From positions 1 to 64,000 of the forward strand of contig CANFST010000006.1 of assembly GCA_947449695.1 (NCBI GenBank): a stretch of DNA of 64,000 nt. The letters are read 5' to 3'. Every line of letters starts with the position of its first letter. Within the stretch, counting starts at the first letter, position 1. This stretch comes from Chitinophagales bacterium. Lineage in GTDB: Bacteria; Bacteroidota; Bacteroidia; Chitinophagales; CAIODY01. Shown one piece after another: positions 28,640-36,353 of the stretch. The position numbers were made by a program, and so were the translations under genes. The notes under the pieces are model-generated. The model saw only the letters and a program-made list of their open reading frames with translations, did not search any database and was not told the DNA's origin.

Positions 28640-28841
28640 TCTATGTTGTTATTGTTAGAATTTAATTTTTCGGGTTCATCGAACGGCTAAACGAACATTT
28701 GTTCGCCGTCTTAAACCATTTTTGAAATCAGAGAAATTGTTTCGTACCGCATAAAATCAGTACCTCTTATTTTTCTGTTTCGCCAAAACACTTGATTTTA
28801 CTATGCTTTCAAAGCATTTAAAGTATCCACTCGTTTTTTGG
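28640..28841 (-). promoter_or_regulatory. Long 5' leader of the rplC ribosomal block
   Basis: From the predicted start near 28841 to the rplC ATG there are about 200 nt without a reading frame of note. Other promoters of this window start 12-25 nt before their genes, so this leader is unusual. It contains a small hairpin ATGCTTT/AAAGCAT near 28804-28818 and a longer one at 28683-28709. An autogenous ribosomal-protein control site is a reasonable inference but no known leader family was recognised. Confidence 0.55.
28683..28709 (-). promoter_or_regulatory. Hairpin in the rplC leader
   Basis: In the transcript, ACGGC (28709-28705) pairs with GCCGT (28687-28683), and inside it GAAC pairs with GTTC around an AAAT loop, leaving a five-base bulge GTTTA on the 3' side. 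It lies about 45-70 nt before the rplC start codon. There is no U-tract, so it is not a terminator. Confidence 0.6.
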
Positions 28842-28846
28842 GACTG

Positions 28847-28877
28847 CAAAAGTAATACACTATTCTTATTTGTGCAA
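28847..28877 (-). promoter_or_regulatory. Promoter of the ribosomal protein block
   Basis: On the minus strand TTG (28877-28875) is followed after exactly 20 bp by TACTTTTG (28854-28847), which matches the TTG/TAnnTTTG consensus of the Bacteroidota primary sigma factor. The bases after it, GCAGTCC then an A-run, are shared with the tRNA promoter at 42381-42410. Confidence 0.85.
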
Positions 28878-29044
28878 ATAATTTTCAGATTTTTTTTAAA
28901 GATTTTTTAATACGGGCAAGACTAATTGACTTTTCACCTTGAATGAAGCACCTAATTGGTGTTAAACTGATTGAATAAAATAATTTCATCATTCTATTCG
29001 ATAATCTGTTTCGATACTCATCATCATTGCTTGATAGCCATTAA
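28878..29044. other. Intergenic region upstream of the rplC promoter
   Basis: This AT-rich stretch holds no reading frame of convincing length. In many Bacteroidota rpsJ and fusA stand here; neither is present. Confidence 0.6.
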
Positions 29045-29080
29045 TAAAAAAGCCATCTCCTTATGCATCAAGAAATGGCC
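29045..29080 (-). terminator. Terminator of the small basic protein gene
   Basis: The minus strand reads GGCCATTTCT, a nine-base loop, then AGGAGATGGC followed by TTTTTT. GCCAT pairs with ATGGC and the stem extends inwards with one mismatch. It is placed 25 bp after the stop codon of the 126-residue gene. Confidence 0.8.
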
Positions 29081-29093
29081 TTTATCCCCTATC

Positions 29094-29121
29094 ATCAGCT
29101 TGCCTTAAGCTGATTTTTTAG
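29094..29121 (+). terminator. Hairpin with T-tract overlapping the 3' end of the small gene
   Basis: ATCAGCTT (29094-29101) pairs with AAGCTGAT (29107-29114), followed by TTTTTT on the plus strand. It could stop antisense transcription entering the small gene from the left. It overlaps the stop codon at 29105. Confidence 0.5.
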
Positions 29122-29485
29122 GCTTCCGCACAGGGCGCTTGCGGTCGTCTTTTCGGGTGCCGCCTAATTGTTCCAACTCATTACTGTTTCTGCCAAATTT
29201 TGCAGCCGCTGCTGCTAAAATACCTACATTCATATCGTTCAATTTCACCTCTGCTGTTTCTATATTGTTTTTCAACGCATCAGCTTGGTCGAGCAATTGA
29301 TTGTAATTGGCTATCAAAGCAGTGTAGGCTGTGATTTGAGTAGCATATACAGCTTTTGTAAGTACATTACCTACATCGCCATAATCTACCACACGAGCCT
29401 TATCGGTATCAATCTGGGTCATAGCTGCCAAACGTATTTGCGCTATATCCAACACCTTTCCGCCAGTTTTTTTCCTGTAGCTCAT
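29105..29485 (-). CDS. Small basic protein of unknown function
   Basis: 126 residues from the ATG at 29485, which is preceded by an unusually purine-rich GGGGGTG five bases upstream; an in-frame start at 29533 would add 16 residues but lies within less conserved-looking sequence. The protein reads MSYRKKTGGKVLDIAQIRLA, has a central alpha-helical part (about 30-95, NYNQLLDQADALKNNIETAE) and ends FGRNSNELEQLGGTRKDDRK followed by RPVRKPKKSA. The terminal GGTRK..RKRP.RK pattern recalls small hypothetical proteins I have seen in Bacteroidota and cyanobacteria, but no function is known to me. It has its own terminator and stands alone between two intergenic regions. Confidence 0.7.
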   Translation of the reverse strand: MSYRKKTGGKVLDIAQIRLAAMTQIDTDKARVVDYGDVGNVLTKAVYATQITAYTALIANYNQLLDQADALKNNIETAEVKLNDMNVGILAAAAAKFGRNSNELEQLGGTRKDDRKRPVRKPKKSA

Positions 29486-29936
29486 TGTTTTACACCCCCT
29501 TTTTGATAGTGGTTTTATCAATGCTTTTAACAACCTTTAGCAAACACAGATACTATTCAACCCGTTTGTTTCCAAGTGCCTTAGCATTGCACTACTACTT
29601 ACTTATACGAGAAAAAGATATAAAAGGTTGCATGCAATTTTCAATTTAACAAAATATTTGCTGTATAAAGCTGTTTAATTAGTTTTCAGGGATACTTAGT
29701 TACTTCACAACTTAGGTTAAACCCTTACCAAGCTTGTGAATCAGGTAAACAAAGTGTTGAACTCATTCACGTTCCTTTCAAATCAATATAACATCTTTGT
29801 TTACTCATTTACCAAAGATATTTATTGATTAAACAACTTGTTGAAAGAACAAAACAAAGCTATTTAATTAGTTGAAAAACTTGCAAACTAATTAAACTAG
29901 ATTGTGAAAGGTGTAAACAAGATAGAGAAACAATAT
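29486..29936. other. Non-coding region with inverted repeats
   Basis: No convincing gene is present in these 451 bp. A perfect 10-bp inverted repeat, GTAAACAAAG (29745-29754) and CTTTGTTTAC (29795-29804), encloses 40 bp. A second, imperfect one (about 29859-29901) pairs TTTAATTAGTT with AACTAATTAAA. They may be operator or RNA elements for the flanking genes, or remnants; nothing decides this. Confidence 0.5.
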
Positions 29937-32900
29937 TTATTCCTTCACCACCTTGCCTCTCCACACATTACCTTGTTGCTGCACTTCAACAAAATAAATT
30001 CCTGACGATTGAGCATATAAATCAAGGGTAAATTGATTGCCACTTTGATTGGTTTTGGTTAAAACTGTTTCCCCTAACAAATTGACGAGTTGGATAGTCG
30101 CATTATTAACAGCATGCTGCAAACTGATGACAGTTGAATGATTGGTGGGGTTAGGGTAAATACACAAAGCATTTTCTTTTATAGTTGAGATGCCATTGGG
30201 TAATGAGGAAACTACATTAATGGTTACTACACTATTGGCACTATTCATTCGGCTTAAATAAGAGGAATCGCAAAAAGTAGCGGTGCAATTATTGGCATCA
30301 GTAACCGATACACAAACATTATAACCACCAGCGGCAGCATAAATATGCGCAGGTGTTGCACCTGTATCATTAGCCGAAGCATCACCCCAACTCCATGAAT
30401 AAGTTAATGGTGTTGCGCCAATGCATTGGTTTAATGCTAACCAATGATGCTGTGTTGTAGTATCAGGATAAAGCGCAAACAATGCTGTGGGCGCAGCATT
30501 GATAATGAGATTTAAAGTAACTATCGAATCACAACCTAAATAAGTATGCATGGTATCTACATAAGTGCCAGCGGCAATTAAAGTATGTCCGTTGAACACA
30601 TAAGGCTGATTGCTGCAAGTGGTATAGGTGAAAGCACTAGCTTGTGTTGGATTGATGGTAAGATGCAGCGTAACAATACTATCGCAACTTTGATAGCTGC
30701 TTAAAGTATCGGAATAATAACCTGCCGATGTTAATGTGTGCCCACCAAACACATAAGATTGATTGCTACAAATAGCCACAGCAAACGAATCGGTAATGGC
30801 TGGCTTAACCGTTAAATACAAAGTAATGATAGAATCACAACCATGATAGTTTGTGAGCGTATCGTAATAAAAGCCGCCTTGCGTAAGCGTTTGGTGATTG
30901 AAAACATAAGATGAGCCAGCGCAAATGGATAGATTGAAATTACTTGCCGAAGTTGAAATTACTTTCAAATGCAGAATGACAAATGAATCGCAACCAACAT
31001 AGTTTTGCAAAGTATCTACGTATCTTCCGCTTGAGTTTAAGGCTTGGTTATTAAATACATAAGTTTGGTTGCTGCAAATGGTTTGCAATTGACTATCAAC
31101 AGAAATAAATTTCACTTGCAAACTTAAAGTAATGATGGAATCGCAACCTGTATAATTTACCAGCGTATCATAGTAAGTGCCGCTTTGCGTAAGGGTTTGA
31201 TTGTGGAATGGAAAAGAAGAATTAGCACAAATGCTTTGATTATTTATTGAACCTGATGGATGCCCCAATAACAAATGCAACACAATTAATGAATCACAAT
31301 TATGATAATTGGTGAGCGTATCATAGTAGATACCGCTTTGTGTAAGGGTTTGGTTGTGGAATGAATAAGATGTACAAGCAGTTTTGTAAATGTTAACACT
31401 ATCATTCAACAAGGTTAAATTCAAAGTGATGATAGAATCACAGCCAACATAATTGGTGAGTGTATCATAATAAACACCGCTATGCGTAAGGGTTTTATTG
31501 TAGAAAGTAAAACTATTGCAAGTAGTTTGAGTAAGCAATAAACTGCTGCTTGAACCCACAGTTAAATTAAGTGTAACAATGGAATCGCAATGTAAATAGT
31601 TGACCAATGTATCATAGTAAACGCCGCTCTGTGTAAGGGTTCGACCAAAGAAATGATAAGAAGCTGGCGAACAAATATTTTGTGTAATGGTATCTCGGCT
31701 TGTGTTAGGACATAAAACCGAACAAGCATTTGCATTGCCCGATTGGCACAAAGGAAATGTTAACCAACTACCAGTTAAATGACCTCTGTTGGGTAAGCAT
31801 ATGATTGGTGTATTTGTAATATTTAGAGAAGAAACATTCTTTAAATCTGGTAAACAATAAAGATTAGAATCGGCAATTAATGAGAGTGCTGTTATTGAAT
31901 TAACAAGCGAAGGCAATGCGTTAATCTTGGTGCTGTCGCATATTAAATAGGTTATAGTATTGGAATTAAAATTTGGTAAACTTACAATTGGATTACTGCT
32001 GCAATTAAGACTATACAAAAACATCGATAATGTTCCAATTCTCTTTAGTTTATTATAACTACAGTTTACAATACTATTACTTTGTGTAATAGGAAAATAA
32101 ATTGAGTCCAACTGATTGTGTTGGCAATAAAAATTTTGAATTCCAATGGGTAGATACAAATAAGTTAGATTATTGTAACTGCAATCAAGAGTATGCAACA
32201 AATTTAAAACATTTCCATATGTACTAAACCTATTCAACAAATTATTTTTACAAATAACATCAGATAAAAAATGACTACTAATGCTCAATGTTTTCAGCAA
32301 ATTATTATTGCAAATGAAAGTAACAAGATTAGAATTATTGTTAGGTACAATTACAGTATCTAATAAATTATAACTACAATTTACAAGTGAATTATTCGAG
32401 CCCAATCGAAAACCAGTAAGTTGATTATGCTGGCAATAAAAGGTATCAGGGTTATCAGTATTGCTGAAGTTGATTAAACTAATATTATTGTAGCTACAAT
32501 CTAAATAGGTTAAATTATATGTGGAGGGATATGTTTGCGTTAAAATGGAATCTAAAAGATTATTACTACATAGCAAACTAACCAATGATGTGGGCAAACT
32601 TGGAATTTGGGTTAATTGATTATTGCTGCAATTAAAGTTTATCAAAGAAGTATTCAATAATGTGGGCAGGGTAGTTAATTGATTGTTTTGACAATATAAT
32701 TTTTGCATTTGAGTATTCATTGTTGGCAAACTACTTATTTGATTATGGCTACAATCTAATTGTTCAAGCCAATAACCAAACGACGGCAAGGAGGTAAGTT
32801 GATTGTTGCTACAGTTGAGCACATACAAACCCCAAGGCAAAGGCGGTAAAGAATTTAATTGATTGTTTTGGCAATATAAAAATTGCAATGATGCTGGTAA

Positions 32901-33197
32901 TTGATTTGATAAATTAAATAGACCGCAGTTGCTGCAATCTAAACTGGTTAATGATTTGAAATATTGTATTCCTGTTAAATCACTTAGTGACCAACCATAT
33001 CCAATTGTGATTGAGGTTGCACTTAACACAAAAGCATTTGTCGTATCTAATTCATTATTTGCATTAATAGCCCCAGGATAATTAACACTTATCCAATAAG
33101 CAAAATTTGGAGTTAAAGTATTTACCCATTGTGCCTTTGCATTTTTACAAACGCCAAAAACTGCAATAAAAAGAAAAAGTGTAAATACTTTTTTCAT
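29937..33197 (-). CDS. Secreted leucine-rich-repeat surface protein with eight Cys-Asp-Ser repeats, PKD-like and T9SS domains
   Basis: This 1086-residue protein has a signal peptide (MKKVFTLFLFIAVFGVCKNA, cleaved near residue 22). Residues about 80-480 are LRRs of the CS.NQL..LP.LP..L..L.C type. Residues about 495-903 hold eight units of about 51 residues with the pattern C...Y.F...TLT..G.Y.DTL..Y..CDSI..L.L. Then comes a PKD-like domain (YSWSWGDASANDTGATPAHI) and a type A T9SS domain (ALCIYPNPTNHSTVISL to YFVEVQQQGNVWRGKVV). The two conserved cysteines of each CDSI unit could pair. It is expected on the cell surface or outside, probably binding protein or glycan. The partner is unknown. Confidence 0.85.
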   Translation of the reverse strand: MKKVFTLFLFIAVFGVCKNAKAQWVNTLTPNFAYWISVNYPGAINANNELDTTNAFVLSATSITIGYGWSLSDLTGIQYFKSLTSLDCSNCGLFNLSNQLPASLQFLYCQNNQLNSLPPLPWGLYVLNCSNNQLTSLPSFGYWLEQLDCSHNQISSLPTMNTQMQKLYCQNNQLTTLPTLLNTSLINFNCSNNQLTQIPSLPTSLVSLLCSNNLLDSILTQTYPSTYNLTYLDCSYNNISLINFSNTDNPDTFYCQHNQLTGFRLGSNNSLVNCSYNLLDTVIVPNNNSNLVTFICNNNLLKTLSISSHFLSDVICKNNLLNRFSTYGNVLNLLHTLDCSYNNLTYLYLPIGIQNFYCQHNQLDSIYFPITQSNSIVNCSYNKLKRIGTLSMFLYSLNCSSNPIVSLPNFNSNTITYLICDSTKINALPSLVNSITALSLIADSNLYCLPDLKNVSSLNITNTPIICLPNRGHLTGSWLTFPLCQSGNANACSVLCPNTSRDTITQNICSPASYHFFGRTLTQSGVYYDTLVNYLHCDSIVTLNLTVGSSSSLLLTQTTCNSFTFYNKTLTHSGVYYDTLTNYVGCDSIITLNLTLLNDSVNIYKTACTSYSFHNQTLTQSGIYYDTLTNYHNCDSLIVLHLLLGHPSGSINNQSICANSSFPFHNQTLTQSGTYYDTLVNYTGCDSIITLSLQVKFISVDSQLQTICSNQTYVFNNQALNSSGRYVDTLQNYVGCDSFVILHLKVISTSASNFNLSICAGSSYVFNHQTLTQGGFYYDTLTNYHGCDSIITLYLTVKPAITDSFAVAICSNQSYVFGGHTLTSAGYYSDTLSSYQSCDSIVTLHLTINPTQASAFTYTTCSNQPYVFNGHTLIAAGTYVDTMHTYLGCDSIVTLNLIINAAPTALFALYPDTTTQHHWLALNQCIGATPLTYSWSWGDASANDTGATPAHIYAAAGGYNVCVSVTDANNCTATFCDSSYLSRMNSANSVVTINVVSSLPNGISTIKENALCIYPNPTNHSTVISLQHAVNNATIQLVNLLGETVLTKTNQSGNQFTLDLYAQSSGIYFVEVQQQGNVWRGKVVKE
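30490..31720 (-). repeat. Eight tandem about 153-bp repeats encoding CDSI units
   Basis: The codons for TLTQSGVYYDTL and CDSIITLNL recur eight times at intervals of roughly 153 bp. The units remain clearly alike at DNA level, so the array is open to copy-number change. Limits are approximate. Confidence 0.8.
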
Positions 33198-33200
33198 GGG

Positions 33201-33216
33201 CTAATAAATTTATTAG
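33201..33216. promoter_or_regulatory. Perfect 16-bp palindrome before the LRR protein gene
   Basis: CTAATAAATTTATTAG is its own reverse complement. It lies between the -7 element at 33220-33227 and the start codon at 33197-33195, so it would span the transcription start and almost the whole 5' UTR. It is a candidate operator. Confidence 0.5.
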
Positions 33217-33219
33217 TAT

Positions 33220-33227
33220 CAAAAATA
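33220..33227 (-). promoter_or_regulatory. Promoter -7 element of the LRR protein gene
   Basis: The minus strand reads TATTTTTG, a perfect TAnnTTTG. No TTG is found at the expected -33 distance, so the promoter may be weak or depend on an activator. Confidence 0.5.
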
Positions 33228-33300
33228 AGTATTTTTTTTTTTAAATGGCGTGCTGAATTTTAAAGAAAAAACACTGTGGATAAAAGGAAAAATTATTTGC

Positions 33301-34701
33301 TTAATGCTGCAATACAAAATTTACTGCATTAGACACCCCATATTCAGATTGAATGACAGCTAAATAATCACCATTGTTTAATTCAGATAAATCAAATTGT
33401 GTTTCATGATTGCTTAAGTTAAATGATTTTATAGGGTTACCCATCCTATCAATAATCTGCAATTGAGCATTGGCAGCTCCTTCATAGTCAATATTGATTA
33501 TTCCGTTGGACGGATTGGGATAGATTAGTTTTATAGCGGCTGGCGGAATAGTTAATGGCTCTCTTTTTTTGAAATAAACCAATATTGAACCAATGGAAAC
33601 TAACACAGCAAATGCAATACTGCCATAAAGCAGGTAATCCTTTTGTCTTTCTTTTTCCTGTTCCTTTTTTTCTAACAATGCCATCACTTCAGTAGGGAAA
33701 TTGGCGGCTGCTTTATTAGTAATTAAATACAAACTATCTGTATCGAATGATAATTCAATTTGCCTTGTGGTATCTGCAGTTGAAAAATTAGTTGAGCTAT
33801 AAATCAGGTTATAAAAGGCTTGTACTTTCTTGCTGATTTTAGCATAAATAGTATCTAATGATTTGGATGATTGTGTAAAGTAGAATTGTCCCTTTGTAGC
33901 ATTAGCAATCATTTTCAAGGTATCTACATTCACATCGCCTAAGCCAATGATGTAAACAGGAATTTCATTTTGATTGGCTGCTTTAATTACATCGCTCCAT
34001 TTGTTTTTCGACGAATTATCTTGCCCGTCAGTAAGCACCACCAACACTTTTATGCCCGATGATTGATTTATAAGAGTCAAACTTTGTAGCATAGCATCAT
34101 ACAAAGCAGTTGAACCATCGGCATGTAGCGTATCAATTAATGAATTGATTGCTTTAACATCTTCCGTTAATGCTAATTGACCATCTACTTTGTCGCCGAA
34201 TGCAATGATGCTGATAGAATCTTTTTTTATATTGAAACTGCTTACAAATGTTTTTACAGCTGCTTTTGCTTTTTCAATTGGTGCAACATAACTTTTGGGT
34301 ACATACAATCGATAACTCGAATCCATTTGAAATAAAGGTGTTCCGTTTTTATCATACAATTGCATATTATCAAACTCCATTGAGCCTGAATGGTCAATCA
34401 CAATACCTAAATTAATGGGCTTGTTTTTTGAAATTTGCTCAACCGAAACTACTCGGCAGCTTTGATTATTTTCATGTACGTTCATTTTGTCTTTAGTCAA
34501 ATTCCAAACCGGTTCCCCTTTTCTTGTTTCAGCTTTAAACACTACTGATACATTCGGGAATGAATCGGGATAAATATTCAGAATGGTTAAATCGGCAGTA
34601 TCTTTTACCGAAGATAGTTTGCCTTTTACTCTTTGCGGTTGACTAAATAAAGCACTGGCAGAAAACAACAATGTAATAAAACAGAGAGCGATATTTTTCA
34701 T
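33301..34701 (-). CDS. VWA-domain membrane protein with a C-terminal sorting-domain-like module
   Basis: This 466-residue protein has a signal peptide (1-20, ending SALFSQ), then a short beta domain and a von Willebrand factor A domain (about 95-300) with the MIDAS motif DHSGSM and later TDGQD. A membrane helix at about 355-376 (YGSIAFAVLVSIGSILVYF) is followed by KKRE. The last 77 residues, IKLIYPNPSNGIINIDYEG to YLAVIQSEYGV, look like a type A T9SS sorting domain. By the usual rules this domain would be cytoplasmic, where the secretion system cannot reach it. It stands upstream of the LRR gene on the same strand, 103 bp away. Function unknown; adhesion or aerotolerance-type Bat proteins are possible relatives. 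Confidence 0.8.
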   Translation of the reverse strand: MKNIALCFITLLFSASALFSQPQRVKGKLSSVKDTADLTILNIYPDSFPNVSVVFKAETRKGEPVWNLTKDKMNVHENNQSCRVVSVEQISKNKPINLGIVIDHSGSMEFDNMQLYDKNGTPLFQMDSSYRLYVPKSYVAPIEKAKAAVKTFVSSFNIKKDSISIIAFGDKVDGQLALTEDVKAINSLIDTLHADGSTALYDAMLQSLTLINQSSGIKVLVVLTDGQDNSSKNKWSDVIKAANQNEIPVYIIGLGDVNVDTLKMIANATKGQFYFTQSSKSLDTIYAKISKKVQAFYNLIYSSTNFSTADTTRQIELSFDTDSLYLITNKAAANFPTEVMALLEKKEQEKERQKDYLLYGSIAFAVLVSIGSILVYFKKREPLTIPPAAIKLIYPNPSNGIINIDYEGAANAQLQIIDRMGNPIKSFNLSNHETQFDLSELNNGDYLAVIQSEYGVSNAVNFVLQH

Positions 34702-34893
34702 GCAACTGATATTATAAATGATTTTTTATTTTGTTTATTAACCAACAAAATACCTTATTTATTTTATCAAAAATAAAACATCATCAAATAAAAAAAGGAA
34801 ATTATCAATCGGAATTTAAAAATCATCTTCTGAATAAATCAGAATCAAAATTGTCGTTCAATGCTTGCCAATTGAATCTGCAAGTTTTGAAGT

Positions 34894-36351
34894 TTAAAAC
34901 TGAAAATAAATAAATGGCTGAATGTCGCTGCCTTTCACCTGTATCACCAACCAAATCATGGCAAAAACTAAAAATGCCTGTGCAGCTAAATTCAATTTTG
35001 AAATAGTTTGAATTGATTTTTCTTCTACTTGTTTCGGAAAAGCATGTGTGATAAATCCAATCATTATCAAAACAAACACCGCAGGATAAGCCACTGTCCA
35101 TTGTTTCAATAAATTAAAACTAATACCATTAGTGATTTGTGAAACAATTTGCCACGAAGTTTTAAAATCGGGGCTGCGAAAAAATATCCAGCAAAAACAT
35201 ACAAAATGAAATGTGAAAATGATTCCTAATGTTTTCATCAACCAGTTTTTTGGTAAATGCAAAAAATCAGTTTTCAATTTATCTAATGCCAACGCCAAGC
35301 CGTGCATGGCTCCCCAAAAAATAAAATTCCACGATGCGCCATGCCACAAGCCGCCAAGCAGCATAGTTGCTGATAAATTAACGTACTGACGGAATTTTCC
35401 TTTTCTGTTTCCGCCTAGCGGAATGTATAAATAATCTTTCAGCCAACTGCTTAATGAAATATGCCAGCGCCGCCAAAACTCAGTAATGCTGCTGCTTTGA
35501 TAAGGTAAATCAAAATTGATTCCTAAACGATAACCTAACAGCAAAGCAATGCCAATTGCCATATCGCTATAACCACTGAAATCACAATATATTTGAACAG
35601 CATAGCCATATACACCCATTAAATTTTCAGTACCCGAATACAAAGCCGGGTTATCAAAAATTCTATCAACAAAATTGACTGAAATAAAATCGCTGATGAC
35701 TGCTTTTTTGAAAAGCCCGGTAATAATAAGGAATACAGCCTGTGCAATATCTTCTTTTGATAGTTTAATATCAATGCCAATTTGCGGTAAAAAGTTTTTT
35801 GCTCTCACAATCGGACCAGCCACCAGATGCGGAAAGAAGGTGATGTAAAAAGCAAAATCAAGTATATTATCAGTTGGGGTAAGCTGATTGCGATATACAT
35901 CAATGGTGTAGCTCAACACCTGAAAAGTGTAGAATGAAATACCGACGGGTAAAATAATATTGAAGTAATTTATTTTAGTGTGCAGCGAATCGTTGAGTAT
36001 GCTCACAAAAAAATTAGTGTATTTGAAATAAGCCAGCAAACCTAGGTTGATGACTAAACTAAAAATCAACAATGCCGTTTTTCGTTTCTGATTTTTGGCT
36101 TCATAAATCCATTTGGCTAAATTAAAATCAACTATTGTTGACAAAATCAATAACAAGAAAAACAAACCGCCTGATTTGTAATAAAAGAAAATGGAAAACA
36201 AAGTGAGATACAACACTCTGCTTTTTTTTCGCTGATATACAAATTGATAAAAGAAAAGGAGTAATAAAAAATAAAATACAAACAATGCTGTATTGAACAG
36301 CAATGGTTCTTTTGGATTGTAGGTTAAATAATTTTGTAGGAGTTTAAACAT
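34894..36351 (-). CDS. MBOAT-family acyltransferase (AlgI-like)
   Basis: 485 residues with about eleven membrane helices. The family motifs are present: FFPHLVAGPIVRAKNFLPQI near residues 174-193, DFSGYSDMAIGIALLLGY and FWRRWHISLSSWLKDYLYIP, and the catalytic-His region LLGGLWHGASWNFIFWGAMH. AlgI-type MBOAT proteins move acetyl groups across the inner membrane for O-acetylation of exported polysaccharides, together with SGNH proteins. Two SGNH genes lie directly upstream (2 and 17 bp gaps), which supports that role. The glycan acceptor is unknown. Confidence 0.92.
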   Translation of the reverse strand: MFKLLQNYLTYNPKEPLLFNTALFVFYFLLLLFFYQFVYQRKKSRVLYLTLFSIFFYYKSGGLFFLLLILSTIVDFNLAKWIYEAKNQKRKTALLIFSLVINLGLLAYFKYTNFFVSILNDSLHTKINYFNIILPVGISFYTFQVLSYTIDVYRNQLTPTDNILDFAFYITFFPHLVAGPIVRAKNFLPQIGIDIKLSKEDIAQAVFLIITGLFKKAVISDFISVNFVDRIFDNPALYSGTENLMGVYGYAVQIYCDFSGYSDMAIGIALLLGYRLGINFDLPYQSSSITEFWRRWHISLSSWLKDYLYIPLGGNRKGKFRQYVNLSATMLLGGLWHGASWNFIFWGAMHGLALALDKLKTDFLHLPKNWLMKTLGIIFTFHFVCFCWIFFRSPDFKTSWQIVSQITNGISFNLLKQWTVAYPAVFVLIMIGFITHAFPKQVEEKSIQTISKLNLAAQAFLVFAMIWLVIQVKGSDIQPFIYFQF

Positions 36352-36353
36352 AA

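Noticed and set aside
29937-33197. CRISPR array or tandem non-coding repeat
   Set aside because: The regular repetition is explained by in-frame protein repeats.
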